Positions 17,536 to 26,705 are shown, numbered from the stretch's first letter. The stretch: 64,000 nucleotides of DNA from Beijerinckiaceae bacterium (GCA_947456505.1 CANGTC010000003.1:19170-83169); one strand, 5' to 3'. The notes: generated by a model from the letters alone, not told the origin. Numbers and translations: made by a program.

Positions 17536-18318
17536 TCAACCCCGCCCCGTCCCCTTGCCCACCAGCTTGAAGAACCAGGAATAGGGCAGCAACCGCAGGG
17601 TCTTCAGCAGCCAGACCATACGGCGGGGGAAAGCCACTTCGAAACGCTCTGACGCCAGACCGTCGCAGATACGCCGCGCGGCGTCATCCGCCTCAATCAC
17701 GAAGGGCATGGGGAAATCGTTCTTGGCGGTCAGGGGCGTATGGACGAAGCCCGGGCAGATCACTTGCACGCCCACGCCTAGAGGCTCCAGCCCAAAGCGC
17801 AGGGACTCGCACATGGAAATGAGCGCCGCTTTGGAAGAACCGTAGGCGGCGGCACGGGGCAGGCCCACATAGCCCGCAACCGAAGATACAATCGCCACTT
17901 GCCCCTTGCCTCTGGCGATCATGCGCGGCAGCAAGGGCTCCAGCGAATTCAGCGTTCCAAAGAGATTGACCTCATAGGTCTGTCGGAAGGCGTCGCCCGC
18001 CCATTCACCGGCGTCATCGGGAAAGAAGGTGCCCACATTGAGAAACGCGAGAGCTATGGTCTGGCCGCTCGCCTCGATCTCGGCGACAACTTTCGCAAGG
18101 CCCTCACGATCCGTCACATCGCCGGGAAAGGGAATGAGGGTCAGTCCCTGGGTGGCGGCTTCGATGGAGAATCTGACGAGTTCATCGGCCCGGCGCGCTG
18201 TGACGGCGACCCGCCATCCCCTGCGCGCCAGCTCAAGCGCGACGGCGCGACCTATGCCGGAACTGGCGCCCGTCACCCAGGCGAGGCCATCGGACGGCGA
18301 CGTGCGAGTCGTCTTCAT
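17536..18318 (-). CDS. SDR family NAD(P)-dependent oxidoreductase
   Basis: 260 aa. Classical short-chain dehydrogenase: coenzyme motif GLAWVTGASSGIGRAVALEL near residues 11–30, FLNVGTF in place of the usual NNAG, the serine in VAIVSSVAGYVGLPRAAAYG with the YxxxK pair as YGSSKAAL. The C-terminal part (VAFPRRMVWLLKTLRLLPYS) is hydrophobic and may touch the membrane. It lies 33 bases downstream of chrR and is probably in the same transcript. In Rhodobacter an SDR gene also belongs to the RpoE-dependent cluster. The substrate is unknown; a lipid-derived carbonyl is a guess from context. Confidence 0.88.
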   Translation of the reverse strand: MKTTRTSPSDGLAWVTGASSGIGRAVALELARRGWRVAVTARRADELVRFSIEAATQGLTLIPFPGDVTDREGLAKVVAEIEASGQTIALAFLNVGTFFPDDAGEWAGDAFRQTYEVNLFGTLNSLEPLLPRMIARGKGQVAIVSSVAGYVGLPRAAAYGSSKAALISMCESLRFGLEPLGVGVQVICPGFVHTPLTAKNDFPMPFVIEADDAARRICDGLASERFEVAFPRRMVWLLKTLRLLPYSWFFKLVGKGTGRG

Positions 18319-18351
18319 AGAGGCCTCCGGGAACGGGCCTGACGGGCGCTG

Positions 18352-19017
18352 TCAGTGCGTACGGCCGAAGAAGCGGTCCAGAATGCGGCCAACTGGACCA
18401 GTCAGCCGCAGAGGGGCGTCGGTCACGGCAAAGCAGATGCAATCCTCGCCGTCGCTGGTCATGGGCCGGTGGTCGAGATCGGCGTCAGCTATGGCGATGT
18501 CGCCACGACCATAACGTCCCGTGACATCGCTGAAGGCGCCCTGCAGCACGAGCGTGACCTCCGAACCCTCATGGGTATGAGAGGGAACGCGGCTGCCACC
18601 GGAAATCCAGAGAAGGGACGCCTCGCCACGAATGCTCTCGCTGATCTTGTATTCCCGCACGCCGGGGATCTTCTTGCGCCACCTGAGGTCGCTGATTTCA
18701 GACCCCACAAGCCGCAATAGAGGCGCAGGCAAAACTGACTGGGGCGCCGGGGCGACGATGGGGCTGGCGCTGGCGAACACGGCAGCCAGCCGGGCGTCCC
18801 GGTCGCTCAGGGGGGCGGGCTCGACCCGCTCCACCTCGCCCGCCGCCAGATCCTCGAGAGCGGCGACAAAACGACGGTTCTTCGGATTCAGCAACAAATG
18901 GGAAGCCACGAGCGCGTGGGCCGGGCGATCAAGCGCGCCAACGCAATAGGCAGCGAGAAGGGCGTCGAGCGGCTTGGCGGGGTCTTGAAGACGGTCTTGC
19001 GTTGAAATAGCTGACAT
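18352..19017 (-). CDS. chrR: ChrR-like anti-sigma factor / cupin protein with degenerate zinc-binding anti-sigma domain
   Basis: 221 aa. The layout is that of ChrR: an N-terminal anti-sigma helix bundle (LDALLAAYCVGALDRPAHAL) and a C-terminal cupin. The cupin metal ligands are kept: His147, His149 and Glu153 in SHTHEGSEVTLVLQGAF, His183 in DADLDHRP, plus Cys193/Cys195 in DCICF. In the N-terminal ZAS domain the usual HxxxCxxC is replaced by HLLLNPKN (His40, Asn44, Asn47), and the early His is also missing, so three of four zinc ligands are gone. ChrR normally holds the ECF factor RpoE and frees it on singlet oxygen; no sigma gene is adjacent. A TGATCC-type promoter precedes it. Confidence 0.85.
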   Translation of the reverse strand: MSAISTQDRLQDPAKPLDALLAAYCVGALDRPAHALVASHLLLNPKNRRFVAALEDLAAGEVERVEPAPLSDRDARLAAVFASASPIVAPAPQSVLPAPLLRLVGSEISDLRWRKKIPGVREYKISESIRGEASLLWISGGSRVPSHTHEGSEVTLVLQGAFSDVTGRYGRGDIAIADADLDHRPMTSDGEDCICFAVTDAPLRLTGPVGRILDRFFGRTH

Positions 19018-19055
19018 TTATTGCTCTTGGCGGCTCAGGAGAGACGAAAGCATTC

Positions 19056-19085
19056 GAGTTACGCACGATTCTCCAGTTCGGATCA
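19056..19085 (-). promoter_or_regulatory. Candidate ECF (RpoE/ChrR-type) promoter for chrR–SDR
   Basis: On the minus strand: TGATCC (19085–19080), an 18-base spacer, then TAACTC (19061–19056). The -10 lies 38 bases before the chrR ATG. Spacing and -35 are identical to the element before the photolyase gene, pointing to one sigma factor serving both divergent units. Confidence 0.55.
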
Positions 19086-19193
19086 CCCATCATCCCCGAA
19101 CATGTTCAAAAAGGCCAGACCACATCAAACGCGGCAGCCTTGCGAATTGGCGACCTGCCCCCTAATTTGCATGTGAAATGCGAAAGGCGTCAC

Positions 19194-20225
19194 ATGTCCA
19201 ATCATAAAGACGTCATCGGGGCCATTGGAAGCACCCCGATGATCAAACTTCGCCGCGCTTCGGAGGAAACTGGCTGCACCATTCTGGGCAAGGCCGAGTT
19301 CATGAACCCCGGCGGCTCCGTGAAAGATCGCGCCGCCCTCGCCATCGTCCGGGACGCCGTGGCCAGCGGCAAGCTCAAGCCGGGCGGGATGATCGTCGAG
19401 GGGACGGCGGGCAATACCGGCATCGGCCTGGCGTTGGTGGCCAACGCCATGGGCTTTCGCACGGTGATCGTCATCCCGGACACCCAGTCCCAGGAAAAGA
19501 AGGACATGCTACGGTTGCAGGGCGCCGAGCTCATCGAAGTCCCGGCTGTGCCCTATTCCAACCCCAACAACTACGTGAAGCTCTCCGGGCGCCTCGCCGA
19601 GCGGCTGGCGCGGGAATGTCCCGAGGGCGCGATCTGGGCGAACCAGTTTGACAATGTGGCCAATCGCGCAGGCCATCAGGCCACAACCGGGCCGGAAATC
19701 TGGGAACAGACGGGCGGCCAGATCGACGGCTTCACCTGCGCAGTGGGAACTGGCGGGACCCTGGCGGGTGTGGGCATGGCGCTCAAGGCGAGAAATCCGG
19801 CCGTCAAGATTGCGATCTCCGACCCCATGGGAGCGGCGCTCTACGCCTGGTATTCGCGCGGCGAACTCAAGGCCGAAGGCTCCTCGATCACCGAGGGCAT
19901 AGGTCAGGGCCGCGTCACGGCCAATCTGGTGGATGCCCCCATCGACATGGCCTTCCAGATCACCGATGAGGAGGCCCTGCCCATCGTTTTCGATCTGGCG
20001 GAGCATGAAGGCCTGCTGCTGGGCGGTTCCTCGGGGGTCAATGTGGCTGGAGCCATCCGCCTCGCCAAGGCGTTGGGCCCGGGGCACACCATTGCGACGA
20101 TCCTGTGCGACTCGGGCGCTCGCTACGCCTCCAAGCTCTACAATCCCGAGTTCCTGGCCTCGAAGAACCTGCCCGCGCCCCGTTGGCTTTTGCGGAAGCC
20201 CACGATAAAGCCTGACTTCATATAA
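19194..20225 (+). CDS. cysK: Cysteine synthase A (O-acetylserine sulfhydrylase)
   Basis: 343 aa from the ATG at 19194; an in-frame TTG at 19140 is unlikely. PLP enzyme of fold type II: the Schiff-base lysine is in NPGGSVKDRAALAIV, the phosphate-contact loop in GTAGNTGIGLALVANAMG, and the glycine-rich cofactor loop in AVGTGGTLAGVGMAL. It makes L-cysteine from O-acetylserine and sulfide in the cytoplasm. It is somewhat longer than enteric CysK, with a basic C-terminal extension. It is followed 5 bases later by the sulfurtransferase gene, forming a two-gene sulfur unit. Confidence 0.93.
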   Translation: MSNHKDVIGAIGSTPMIKLRRASEETGCTILGKAEFMNPGGSVKDRAALAIVRDAVASGKLKPGGMIVEGTAGNTGIGLALVANAMGFRTVIVIPDTQSQEKKDMLRLQGAELIEVPAVPYSNPNNYVKLSGRLAERLARECPEGAIWANQFDNVANRAGHQATTGPEIWEQTGGQIDGFTCAVGTGGTLAGVGMALKARNPAVKIAISDPMGAALYAWYSRGELKAEGSSITEGIGQGRVTANLVDAPIDMAFQITDEEALPIVFDLAEHEGLLLGGSSGVNVAGAIRLAKALGPGHTIATILCDSGARYASKLYNPEFLASKNLPAPRWLLRKPTIKPDFI

Positions 20226-20230
20226 ATCAA

Positions 20231-21094
20231 ATGGATACGCAAATGAGCTTAGATAACGGTTACGGACTTCTCGTTTCGACGGACTGGCTCCTCGCCCATC
20301 TGTCCGACCCTGATCTCGTGGTGATCGACGCCTCCTGGCACATGCCGGCCACGAACCGGGATGGACGGCGAGAGTTTCTCGCGGGCCATATTCCCGGCGC
20401 CGCCTTTTTCGATCTGGATGCGGTGAGCGACCACACGAGCCCCCTGCCCCATATGCTGCCTACGCCGGAGGATTTCGCCAGCGCCATGGGCGCCCTTGGC
20501 GTGAGCAATGACAAGCGGGTGGTGGTCTATGATGGGGCCGGCCTGTTTTCGGCGCCGCGCCTCTGGTGGATGCTGCGCATCTTCGGCCACGAGCATGTCG
20601 CGATCCTCGATGGAGGGCTGCCGAAATGGGTGGCGGAGGGCCGCCCCCTCGATACAGGAGAGGCTCATCCTGCGGAGCGCGTCTTCACGCCTCATTTCAA
20701 CGCCGCCGCCGTGGCGGATGTGGCGCAGGTGCGCCATGCGCTTGACAGCGGCTCCGCCGCAGTGCTCGACGCCCGGGCGGCCCCGCGCTTTCTCGGTCAG
20801 GCTCCAGAACCCCGCCCAGGGCTCGCCAGCGGCCATATGCCCGGCGCTCTGAATCTGCCCATGACCGATCTGATCGCCGACGGCCGCCTCAAAGAGCCCG
20901 CGGCCCTTGAGGCGGCGCTGGGCTCCCTTGGCGTCAGCGCGGACAAGCCCGTGATCACCTCCTGCGGTTCTGGCGTCTCCGCAGCGGTCATCACCCTGGC
21001 TCTTGCGAGGCTCGGGCGCCCCATGGGCCGCCTTTACGACGGGTCCTGGACCGAATGGGGCGGACGCCCAGACCTGCCGGTCGCCACCGGCTGA
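20231..21094 (+). CDS. sseA: 3-mercaptopyruvate sulfurtransferase (tandem rhodanese)
   Basis: 287 aa from the first ATG (a second in-frame ATG at 20243 is possible). Two rhodanese domains: an N-terminal one with DPDLVVIDASWHMPATNRDG and HIPGAAFFDLDAVSDH, and a C-terminal catalytic one with the active loop TSCGSGVSAAVITLAL containing Cys245. The CGSGVS loop is the mercaptopyruvate-type signature rather than the CRxGx(R/T) of thiosulfate rhodaneses. It transfers sulfur from 3-mercaptopyruvate to thiols or cyanide. It is almost certainly cotranscribed with cysK and followed by a strong terminator. Confidence 0.92.
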   Translation: MDTQMSLDNGYGLLVSTDWLLAHLSDPDLVVIDASWHMPATNRDGRREFLAGHIPGAAFFDLDAVSDHTSPLPHMLPTPEDFASAMGALGVSNDKRVVVYDGAGLFSAPRLWWMLRIFGHEHVAILDGGLPKWVAEGRPLDTGEAHPAERVFTPHFNAAAVADVAQVRHALDSGSAAVLDARAAPRFLGQAPEPRPGLASGHMPGALNLPMTDLIADGRLKEPAALEAALGSLGVSADKPVITSCGSGVSAAVITLALARLGRPMGRLYDGSWTEWGGRPDLPVATG

Positions 21095-21129
21095 GCCTTC
21101 TGGCGACTTCACCTTTCGTAATTCTCTGC

Positions 21130-21163
21130 AAGGCCGGGCAACCACTGCCCGGCCTTCTTCGTT
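21130..21163 (+). terminator. Rho-independent terminator after sseA
   Basis: Stem AAGGCCGGGCA (21130–21140) pairs exactly with TGCCCGGCCTT (21146–21156) over a five-base loop and is followed by CTTCGTT. It closes the cysK–sseA unit. Confidence 0.85.
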
Positions 21164-21289
21164 GCTGAACACATGCGGGGCCGGTCAGGAGTCCGGGCAG
21201 CCTCAGCGCACCCGCGACCTCGACGCCCTCTCCCGCTGCCGGGATGGCGCCTTCACCCAGGCAGCGAAGGGCAGACAAGGAGCAGAGCA

Positions 21290-21667
21290 ATGTGCGACTA
21301 CTCATTGGAAATGTACGGCTCCCGCCCGGCGCGGGAATCCGAACGCTACGAAACGGTCCGCTTCCCGTCCGGCAGCATAGGACTCGCTTCGCCCGGGGAC
21401 TGCGGCACGGCGGTCTGCGTCCAGTACGACACCCGCCTGAGGCTGGAGAACATCCCGCTCCATCTTCAGGCCAGCCTCAGGGTCAAGGCTGCCGAGGAGG
21501 TCACCTTCGTCCGGCTCGACCATGGCGCCTACCGGGACGGGGTTCGTTTCAGCAATGGCAAGGACGTCTCCATTCAACAACTCAACTGCGGGGTGACTGC
21601 GGTGGTGGTGCAGATGCTGGAGCAGGCGCCGGAGGTGGCGGCCATCAAGACTTTCGAGCGGGCCTGA
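21290..21667 (+). CDS. Hypothetical cytoplasmic protein
   Basis: 125 aa from the ATG at 21290, chosen for AAGGAG 8 bases upstream; the frame is open further upstream but reads as low-complexity Arg/Pro. It opens MCDYSLEMYGSRPARESERY and has SGSIGLASPGDCGTAVCVQY and FSNGKDVSIQQLNCGVTAVV. Four cysteines, no signal peptide and no membrane segment. Similar small hypothetical proteins exist in Hyphomicrobiales as far as I recall, but no function is known to me. A hairpin terminator follows. Confidence 0.7.
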   Translation: MCDYSLEMYGSRPARESERYETVRFPSGSIGLASPGDCGTAVCVQYDTRLRLENIPLHLQASLRVKAAEEVTFVRLDHGAYRDGVRFSNGKDVSIQQLNCGVTAVVVQMLEQAPEVAAIKTFERA

Positions 21668-21704
21668 CGCCTCCTCAAGGACCAGAACTTCCGTCCAAAG
21701 ACAT

Positions 21705-21735
21705 CCAGCCGTCCGCAGCCTGCGGGCGGCTGGTT
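21705..21735 (+). terminator. Hairpin terminator upstream of the glnB region
   Basis: A 13-base stem, CCAGCCGTCCGCA with TGCGGGCGGCTGG (one G·T pair), around a three-base loop and followed by TTTGCTG. It separates the hypothetical gene from glnB. Confidence 0.75.
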
Positions 21736-21812
21736 TGCTGAAAAAGGAGCGCTCAAGCCCGTTTTCGATCAATCTGATCGCGAAAAGCGCCTCTCCTTGA
21801 GCTGAATTCTGT

Positions 21813-21830
21813 TGAATTTGCGCAAATTCA
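21813..21830. promoter_or_regulatory. Perfect 18-bp palindrome upstream of glnB
   Basis: TGAATTTGCGCAAATTCA equals its own reverse complement across all 18 bases and lies 135 bp before the glnB GTG. It does not match the enteric NtrC site. It is a strong operator candidate for the glnB–glnA unit; the binding protein is unknown. Confidence 0.55.
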
Positions 21831-21907
21831 GGTCAAAACTTCCTGAAATGGCGAAAATCTCCGTGGCGGTTTGGCGCGGCGGATGTTATCAGCCAGCGGT
21901 TTCCTGA

Positions 21908-22303
<396 letters not shown>

Positions 22304-22362
22304 CGATCCTGCTCCGCCCTTCTCCATCAATTCAACCCATAAGATCAACGAGAGGCTATGAC

Positions 22363-23772
22363 ATGAAGACGGCCAAGGACGTCCTGAAGGCGATCAAGGA
22401 CAACGACGTGAAATACGTCGATCTCCGCTTCACAGACCCGCGTGGCAAGTGGCAGCACGTCACCTTCGACGTCTCCCTCGTCGACGAGGAAATGTTCTCC
22501 GAAGGCACGATGTTCGATGGATCGTCCATCGCCGGCTGGAAGGCGATCAACGAGTCCGACATGACCCTCATGCCCGACCCGACCTCGGCTTGCATGGACC
22601 CCTTCTTCGCGGCGTCCACCATGGTCATCACCTGCGACATCCTTGAGCCCTCGACCGGCGAGCCCTATGGCCGCGATCCCCGCTCGATCGCCAAGAAGGC
22701 GGAAGCCTATCTGAAGTCCACCGGCATCGGCGACACCTGCTTCTTCGGCCCCGAGGCCGAGTTCTTCGTGTTCGACGACGTGCGCTTCAAGGCCGATCCC
22801 TACAACACGGGCTTCATGCTCGATTCCGCGGAACTGCCCTCCAACATGGACACGCAGTATGAAGGCGGCAATCTGGGCCATCGCGTGCGCACCAAGGGCG
22901 GCTATTTCCCGGTTCCCCCGGTCGACTCCGCCCAGGACATGCGCGGCGAAATGCTCTCTTCCATGGCCTCGATGGGCGCCGTGGTCGAGAAGCACCACCA
23001 CGAGGTGGCCTCCGCTCAGCATGAACTCGGCCTCAAGTTCGGCACGCTGACCACCATGGCCGACCACATGCAGATCTATAAGTACTGCATCCATCAGGTC
23101 GCCCAGAGCTACGGCAAGTCCGCGACCTTCATGCCCAAGCCCATCTTCGGCGACAATGGGTCGGGCATGCATGTCCACCAGTCCATCTGGAAGGGCGGCA
23201 AGCCTATGATGGCCGGCAACAAATACGCCGACCTGTCGCAGGATTGCCTCTACTACATCGGCGGCATCATCAAGCACGCCAAGGCGCTGAACGCCTTCAC
23301 CAATCCCTCGACCAACTCTTACAAGCGTCTGGTCCCGGGCTATGAGGCCCCGGTGTTGCTGGCCTATTCCGCCCGCAACCGCTCGGCCTCCTGCCGTATT
23401 CCGTGGACGAACAACCCGAAGGCCAAGCGCGTCGAAGTTCGCTTCCCCGATCCGACAGCCAACCCCTACCTCGCCTTCGCGGCCATGCTGATGGCAGGTC
23501 TCGACGGCATCCAGAACAAGATCGATCCGGGCGCGGCCATGGACAAGGATCTCTATGATCTCCCCCCCAAGGAGCTCAAGAAAATCCCGACCGTTTGCGG
23601 CTCACTGCGCGAGGCCCTGTCGGGCCTCGACAAGGATCGCTCGTTCCTCAAGGCGGGCGGCGTGTTCAACGACGACTTCATCGACAGCTTCATCGAGCTG
23701 AAGATGCAGGATGTCATGCGTTTCGAAATGACGCCCCATCCCGTCGAGTTCGACATGTACTATTCCTGCTAG
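22363..23772 (+). CDS. glnA: Glutamine synthetase type I
   Basis: 469 aa, the usual GSI length. Signatures: [18 protein letters not shown] near residue 50, [26 protein letters not shown] near residue 265, [20 protein letters not shown] and the adenylylation site Tyr in [16 protein letters not shown] near residue 395, so this is the GlnE-controlled beta class. It condenses glutamate and ammonia with ATP in the cytoplasm. It shares a transcript with glnB and is closed by a hairpin terminator. Confidence 0.99.
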   Translation: MKTAKDVLKAIKDNDVKYVDLRFTDPRGKWQHVTFDVSLVDEEMFSEGTMFDGSSIAGWKAINESDMTLMPDPTSACMDPFFAASTMVITCDILEPSTGEPYGRDPRSIAKKAEAYLKSTGIGDTCFFGPEAEFFVFDDVRFKADPYNTGFMLDSAELPSNMDTQYEGGNLGHRVRTKGGYFPVPPVDSAQDMRGEMLSSMASMGAVVEKHHHEVASAQHELGLKFGTLTTMADHMQIYKYCIHQVAQSYGKSATFMPKPIFGDNGSGMHVHQSIWKGGKPMMAGNKYADLSQDCLYYIGGIIKHAKALNAFTNPSTNSYKRLVPGYEAPVLLAYSARNRSASCRIPWTNNPKAKRVEVRFPDPTANPYLAFAAMLMAGLDGIQNKIDPGAAMDKDLYDLPPKELKKIPTVCGSLREALSGLDKDRSFLKAGGVFNDDFIDSFIELKMQDVMRFEMTPHPVEFDMYYSC

Positions 23773-24079
23773 GCAGCGCCATGGGGAGGCGCCGCGCCTC
23801 CGTTTTGGTCTGCAGCACTCAAATCCGGGCGCGTGAGCGTCCGGATTTTTCTTTGCGCAGCGCTTTAACAATCTCCCCCAGAAATCTGATCACCAATGAC
23901 CTTTCCGGATCTCGCTGACACAAACCGCGATGATATCCCCTGCGATATTGCCTCTGATGCGATTATAGGCGCTGGCGCCCATCATCGAAGCTTGACGCCA
24001 TGTGGCCTGAGGCGTGACTTTAGGTACTGTTTGATGGGCCGCAGCTCGGCCCGAAAAGTGTCCAGGGGCGTCAGATTCC
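23773..24079. other. Non-coding spacer after glnA and before the purine ABC transporter
   Basis: 307 bases. The first 80 hold the glnA terminator. The rest is the likely promoter and leader of the ABC/xdh operon; a TTGACG at 23992–23997 could be a -35 element, but no matching -10 stands out. I see no purine riboswitch-like core. A short open frame at 23896–24090 has no homology-like features. Confidence 0.45.
23821..23852 (+). terminator. Rho-independent terminator after glnA
   Basis: AAATCCGGGCGC and GCGTCCGGATTT form a stem with TGA as the inner bases, followed directly by TTCTTT. It ends the glnB–glnA transcript. Confidence 0.85.
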
Positions 24080-25627
24080 ATGATCAGTGAGCAGGAGACG
24101 CAAGCAGCGCCGCTGCTTTCACTGCGCGGAATCGTCAAGCGGTTCGGCTCCTTCACGGCCAATGATGACATCAGCCTCGATATTCTGGCGGGCGAGGCCC
24201 ATGGCCTCATTGGAGAGAATGGGGCGGGCAAGTCCACCCTCGTGAAGATCATCTATGGCCTGCTGGAGCCGACCGCTGGCGTCATCGCCTTCCGGGGCCA
24301 ATCGGTGCGGCTGCGCGGGCCCCAGGACGCACGGGCGCTGGGCGCGGGCATGGTGTTCCAGCATTTCTCCCTGTTCGACAATCTGACCGTAGCCGAGAAC
24401 ATCGCTCTCGTGCTGCCCCGCGCAACGCCCCTCTCGGGCCTGCGCGAGAGAATTCACGAGGTCGCCGCGCGGTACAACGTGCCTCTGGAGCCGGACCGGG
24501 AGGTCTGGACGCTGTCCGCGGGCGAGCGCCAGCGCATCGAGATCGCCCGCTGTCTTCTGCAAGATCCGAAACTGATCATTCTGGACGAGCCGACCTCGGT
24601 GCTGACGCCGCAGGAAGCCACGGGTCTTTTCGAGACCCTGGAGCGGTTGAAGGCGGAAGGCCGCGCGCTTCTCTACATCTCGCACAAGCTGGAAGAAGTG
24701 CGCCGGCTCTGCGACCGCGCGACAATCCTGCGGCTGGGCCGCAAGGTCGGCAGCTGCGATCCAAAACAAGAGAGCGCACGCGCCCTCGCCGCTCTCATGG
24801 TCGGCTCCGCCATCAGCGACATTCAGGCGCCCGCAGCCCGAGCGCTCGGCCCGGAACGGCTCTCCATCAAAGGCCTCAGCGCGCCGTCGGAAGAAATCCA
24901 CGGCGTCGATCTGAAGGAACTTTCCATCGCCGTGCGCGGCGGCGAGGTTGTGGGGATCGCGGGCGTCGCGGGCAATGGGCAGTCGGAGTTCTTCGCGGCC
25001 CTTTCGGGCGAAACAACTGCGCGCGAGCCTGACGCCATTATGCTGGATGGCGCTCCCGCAGGCGCCCGAAACGTGAATGAACGCCGCAAGCTCGGCGCCG
25101 CCTTTGTGCCTGAGGAGCGCAACGGCCATGGCGCGGCGGGGGATTTTTCCCTGACCGAAAACTTCATCCTCTCGCGCCATGCGACCGGGGACCTGACAGC
25201 TCGTGGCCTGATCGATTTCGAAAAGGCCCGCGCCCTCGCCCAGACCGTCATCAAGACCTTCGACGTTCGCAAGGCCGGACCAGACCCCGCCGCGCGCACC
25301 CTCTCGGGCGGCAATCTGCAGAAATTCGTCGTTGGCCGGGAGATCCTCAGCGAGCCTGGCGTTCTCGTCATAAACCAGCCGACCTGGGGCGTGGATGCGG
25401 CGGCTGCGGCCACCATTCGCCAAGCCCTTCTGGATCTGGCGGCGCGAGGCGCGGCGGTGCTGCTGATCAGTCAGGATCTCGACGAGCTCTTCGAAATTTG
25501 CGACCGCATCGCCGTCATGCGCGAAGGTCGTTTGTCGGCGGCGCTGGAGACAAGCGACCTCACCCGCGAAGACATAGGGCTTCTGATGGCGGGCGTTGCG
25601 CCCGGGGACAGCGCCCATGCGCATTGA
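24080..25627 (+). CDS. ABC transporter ATP-binding protein, BMP/nucleoside (sugar-type) class
   Basis: 515 aa with two fused ATPase domains, as in RbsA/YufO-type importers. Domain 1: Walker A GLIGENGAGKSTLVK (about 43–57), signature LSAGERQRIEIARCLL, Walker B KLIILDEPTSVLTPQE. Domain 2: degenerate Walker A in IAGVAGNGQSEFFAALSG, signature LSGGNLQKFVVGREIL and LVINQPTWGVDAAAAA in place of a standard Walker B. It powers uptake through the two permeases that follow; its stop lies 11 bases inside the first permease gene. The link to xdhABC suggests purines or nucleosides as substrate. Confidence 0.94.
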   Translation: MISEQETQAAPLLSLRGIVKRFGSFTANDDISLDILAGEAHGLIGENGAGKSTLVKIIYGLLEPTAGVIAFRGQSVRLRGPQDARALGAGMVFQHFSLFDNLTVAENIALVLPRATPLSGLRERIHEVAARYNVPLEPDREVWTLSAGERQRIEIARCLLQDPKLIILDEPTSVLTPQEATGLFETLERLKAEGRALLYISHKLEEVRRLCDRATILRLGRKVGSCDPKQESARALAALMVGSAISDIQAPAARALGPERLSIKGLSAPSEEIHGVDLKELSIAVRGGEVVGIAGVAGNGQSEFFAALSGETTAREPDAIMLDGAPAGARNVNERRKLGAAFVPEERNGHGAAGDFSLTENFILSRHATGDLTARGLIDFEKARALAQTVIKTFDVRKAGPDPAARTLSGGNLQKFVVGREILSEPGVLVINQPTWGVDAAAAATIRQALLDLAARGAAVLLISQDLDELFEICDRIAVMREGRLSAALETSDLTREDIGLLMAGVAPGDSAHAH

Positions 25628-26705
25628 TCTTGAACCGCGCCCCGACAAGAGCCTCGCCCTCGAGATAGGAGCGCCCATCGCGGCGCTGGCGGCGGCTATC
25701 CTGTTTGGGGGGCTGGTGATCTGGCTGATGGGCAAATCGCCCGCGTTAGCTTTCGAAGTCTATTTCATCACGCCTCTACTGGAAGGATGGTCCCTTCAGG
25801 AACTTGCGGTGAAGGCTTGCCCCCTGGTGCTGATCGCCATTGGCCTGAGCTTCTGCTTTCGCGCCAACCTCTGGAACATCGGCGCGGAGGGGCAATTCAT
25901 CATGGGCGGGCTGCTCGGCGGCTGGCTCGCCATCCTCACCCATGACGACGCCTATCAGGACCTCATCGGCGGCTGGTGGATTCTGCCCGCGATGCTGGCG
26001 CTCGGCGCCATCGGCGGGGCGATCTACGGGCTTGTCCCCGCTTTCCTGAAAGTGCGGTTCGGCGCCTCGGAAATCCTCACCAGCCTCATGCTGGTCTATG
26101 TGGCTGAACTGGGCCTCGACTGGCTGGTGCGCGGCCCTCTCAAGGACCCCAAGGGCTTCAACTTCCCCCAAAGCGTGACCTTTGACGACATAGCCCGCCT
26201 TCCTTTCCTGGCGGAGGGCGAGCGGCTGCACGCCGGGGTGCTGCTGGCGCTTCTGGCGGCGCTGGCTGCAGCCTTCATCTTCTCGCGCACGATCCTGGGC
26301 TTCGAGGTTCGCCTCATCGGCGAGGCGCCGCGCGCCGCCCGCTTTGCCGGTTTTGACGACCGCAGGCTCACCCTGATGGTTTTCGCGATTTCGGGGGCGC
26401 TGGCGGGGCTCGCTGGCATTTGCGAAGTGGCGGGACAAATCGGCCAGTTGCAACCCAGGATTTCCCCCGGCTATGGCTTCACCGCCATCATCGTCGCCTT
26501 TCTGGGTCGCCTCTCGCCTATCGGGATCCTCATTGCCGCGCTGGTGCTTGCGCTGACCTATATTGGGGGCGAAGCTGCGCAGGTGGAGCTTTCCCTGCCC
26601 AACGATATGACCCGCGCCTTCCAGGGGCTGCTGTTGATGTGCGTCCTCATCGCCGACACCGCGACCCGTTACCGGATCCGCCTGAGCCGGGGAGCTGCGC
26701 GATGA
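25617..26705 (+). CDS. ABC transporter permease (BMP/nucleoside type), first subunit
   Basis: 362 aa from the ATG at 25617, overlapping the ATPase gene by 11 bases. Polytopic protein of the branched-chain/ribose permease superfamily: FCFRANLWNIGAEGQFIMGG and GGWWILPAMLALGAIGGAIY, FGASEILTSLMLVYVAELGL, and the conserved RLIGEAPRAARFAGFDDRRL cytoplasmic EAA-like loop near residue 230, then GFTAIIVAFLGRLSPIGILI. It pairs with the second permease to form the channel. Translational coupling on both sides fits a single operon. Confidence 0.93.
   Translation: MRIDLEPRPDKSLALEIGAPIAALAAAILFGGLVIWLMGKSPALAFEVYFITPLLEGWSLQELAVKACPLVLIAIGLSFCFRANLWNIGAEGQFIMGGLLGGWLAILTHDDAYQDLIGGWWILPAMLALGAIGGAIYGLVPAFLKVRFGASEILTSLMLVYVAELGLDWLVRGPLKDPKGFNFPQSVTFDDIARLPFLAEGERLHAGVLLALLAALAAAFIFSRTILGFEVRLIGEAPRAARFAGFDDRRLTLMVFAISGALAGLAGICEVAGQIGQLQPRISPGYGFTAIIVAFLGRLSPIGILIAALVLALTYIGGEAAQVELSLPNDMTRAFQGLLLMCVLIADTATRYRIRLSRGAAR

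Noticed and set aside
23896-24090. 64-codon open frame before the ABC transporter operon
   Set aside because: Overlaps the ATPase start region, no motif; more likely leader sequence.
24119-25735. 538-codon open frame on the minus strand
   Set aside because: Antisense to the ABC ATPase gene, whose double Walker and signature motifs are unmistakable; the antisense peptide is low-complexity.
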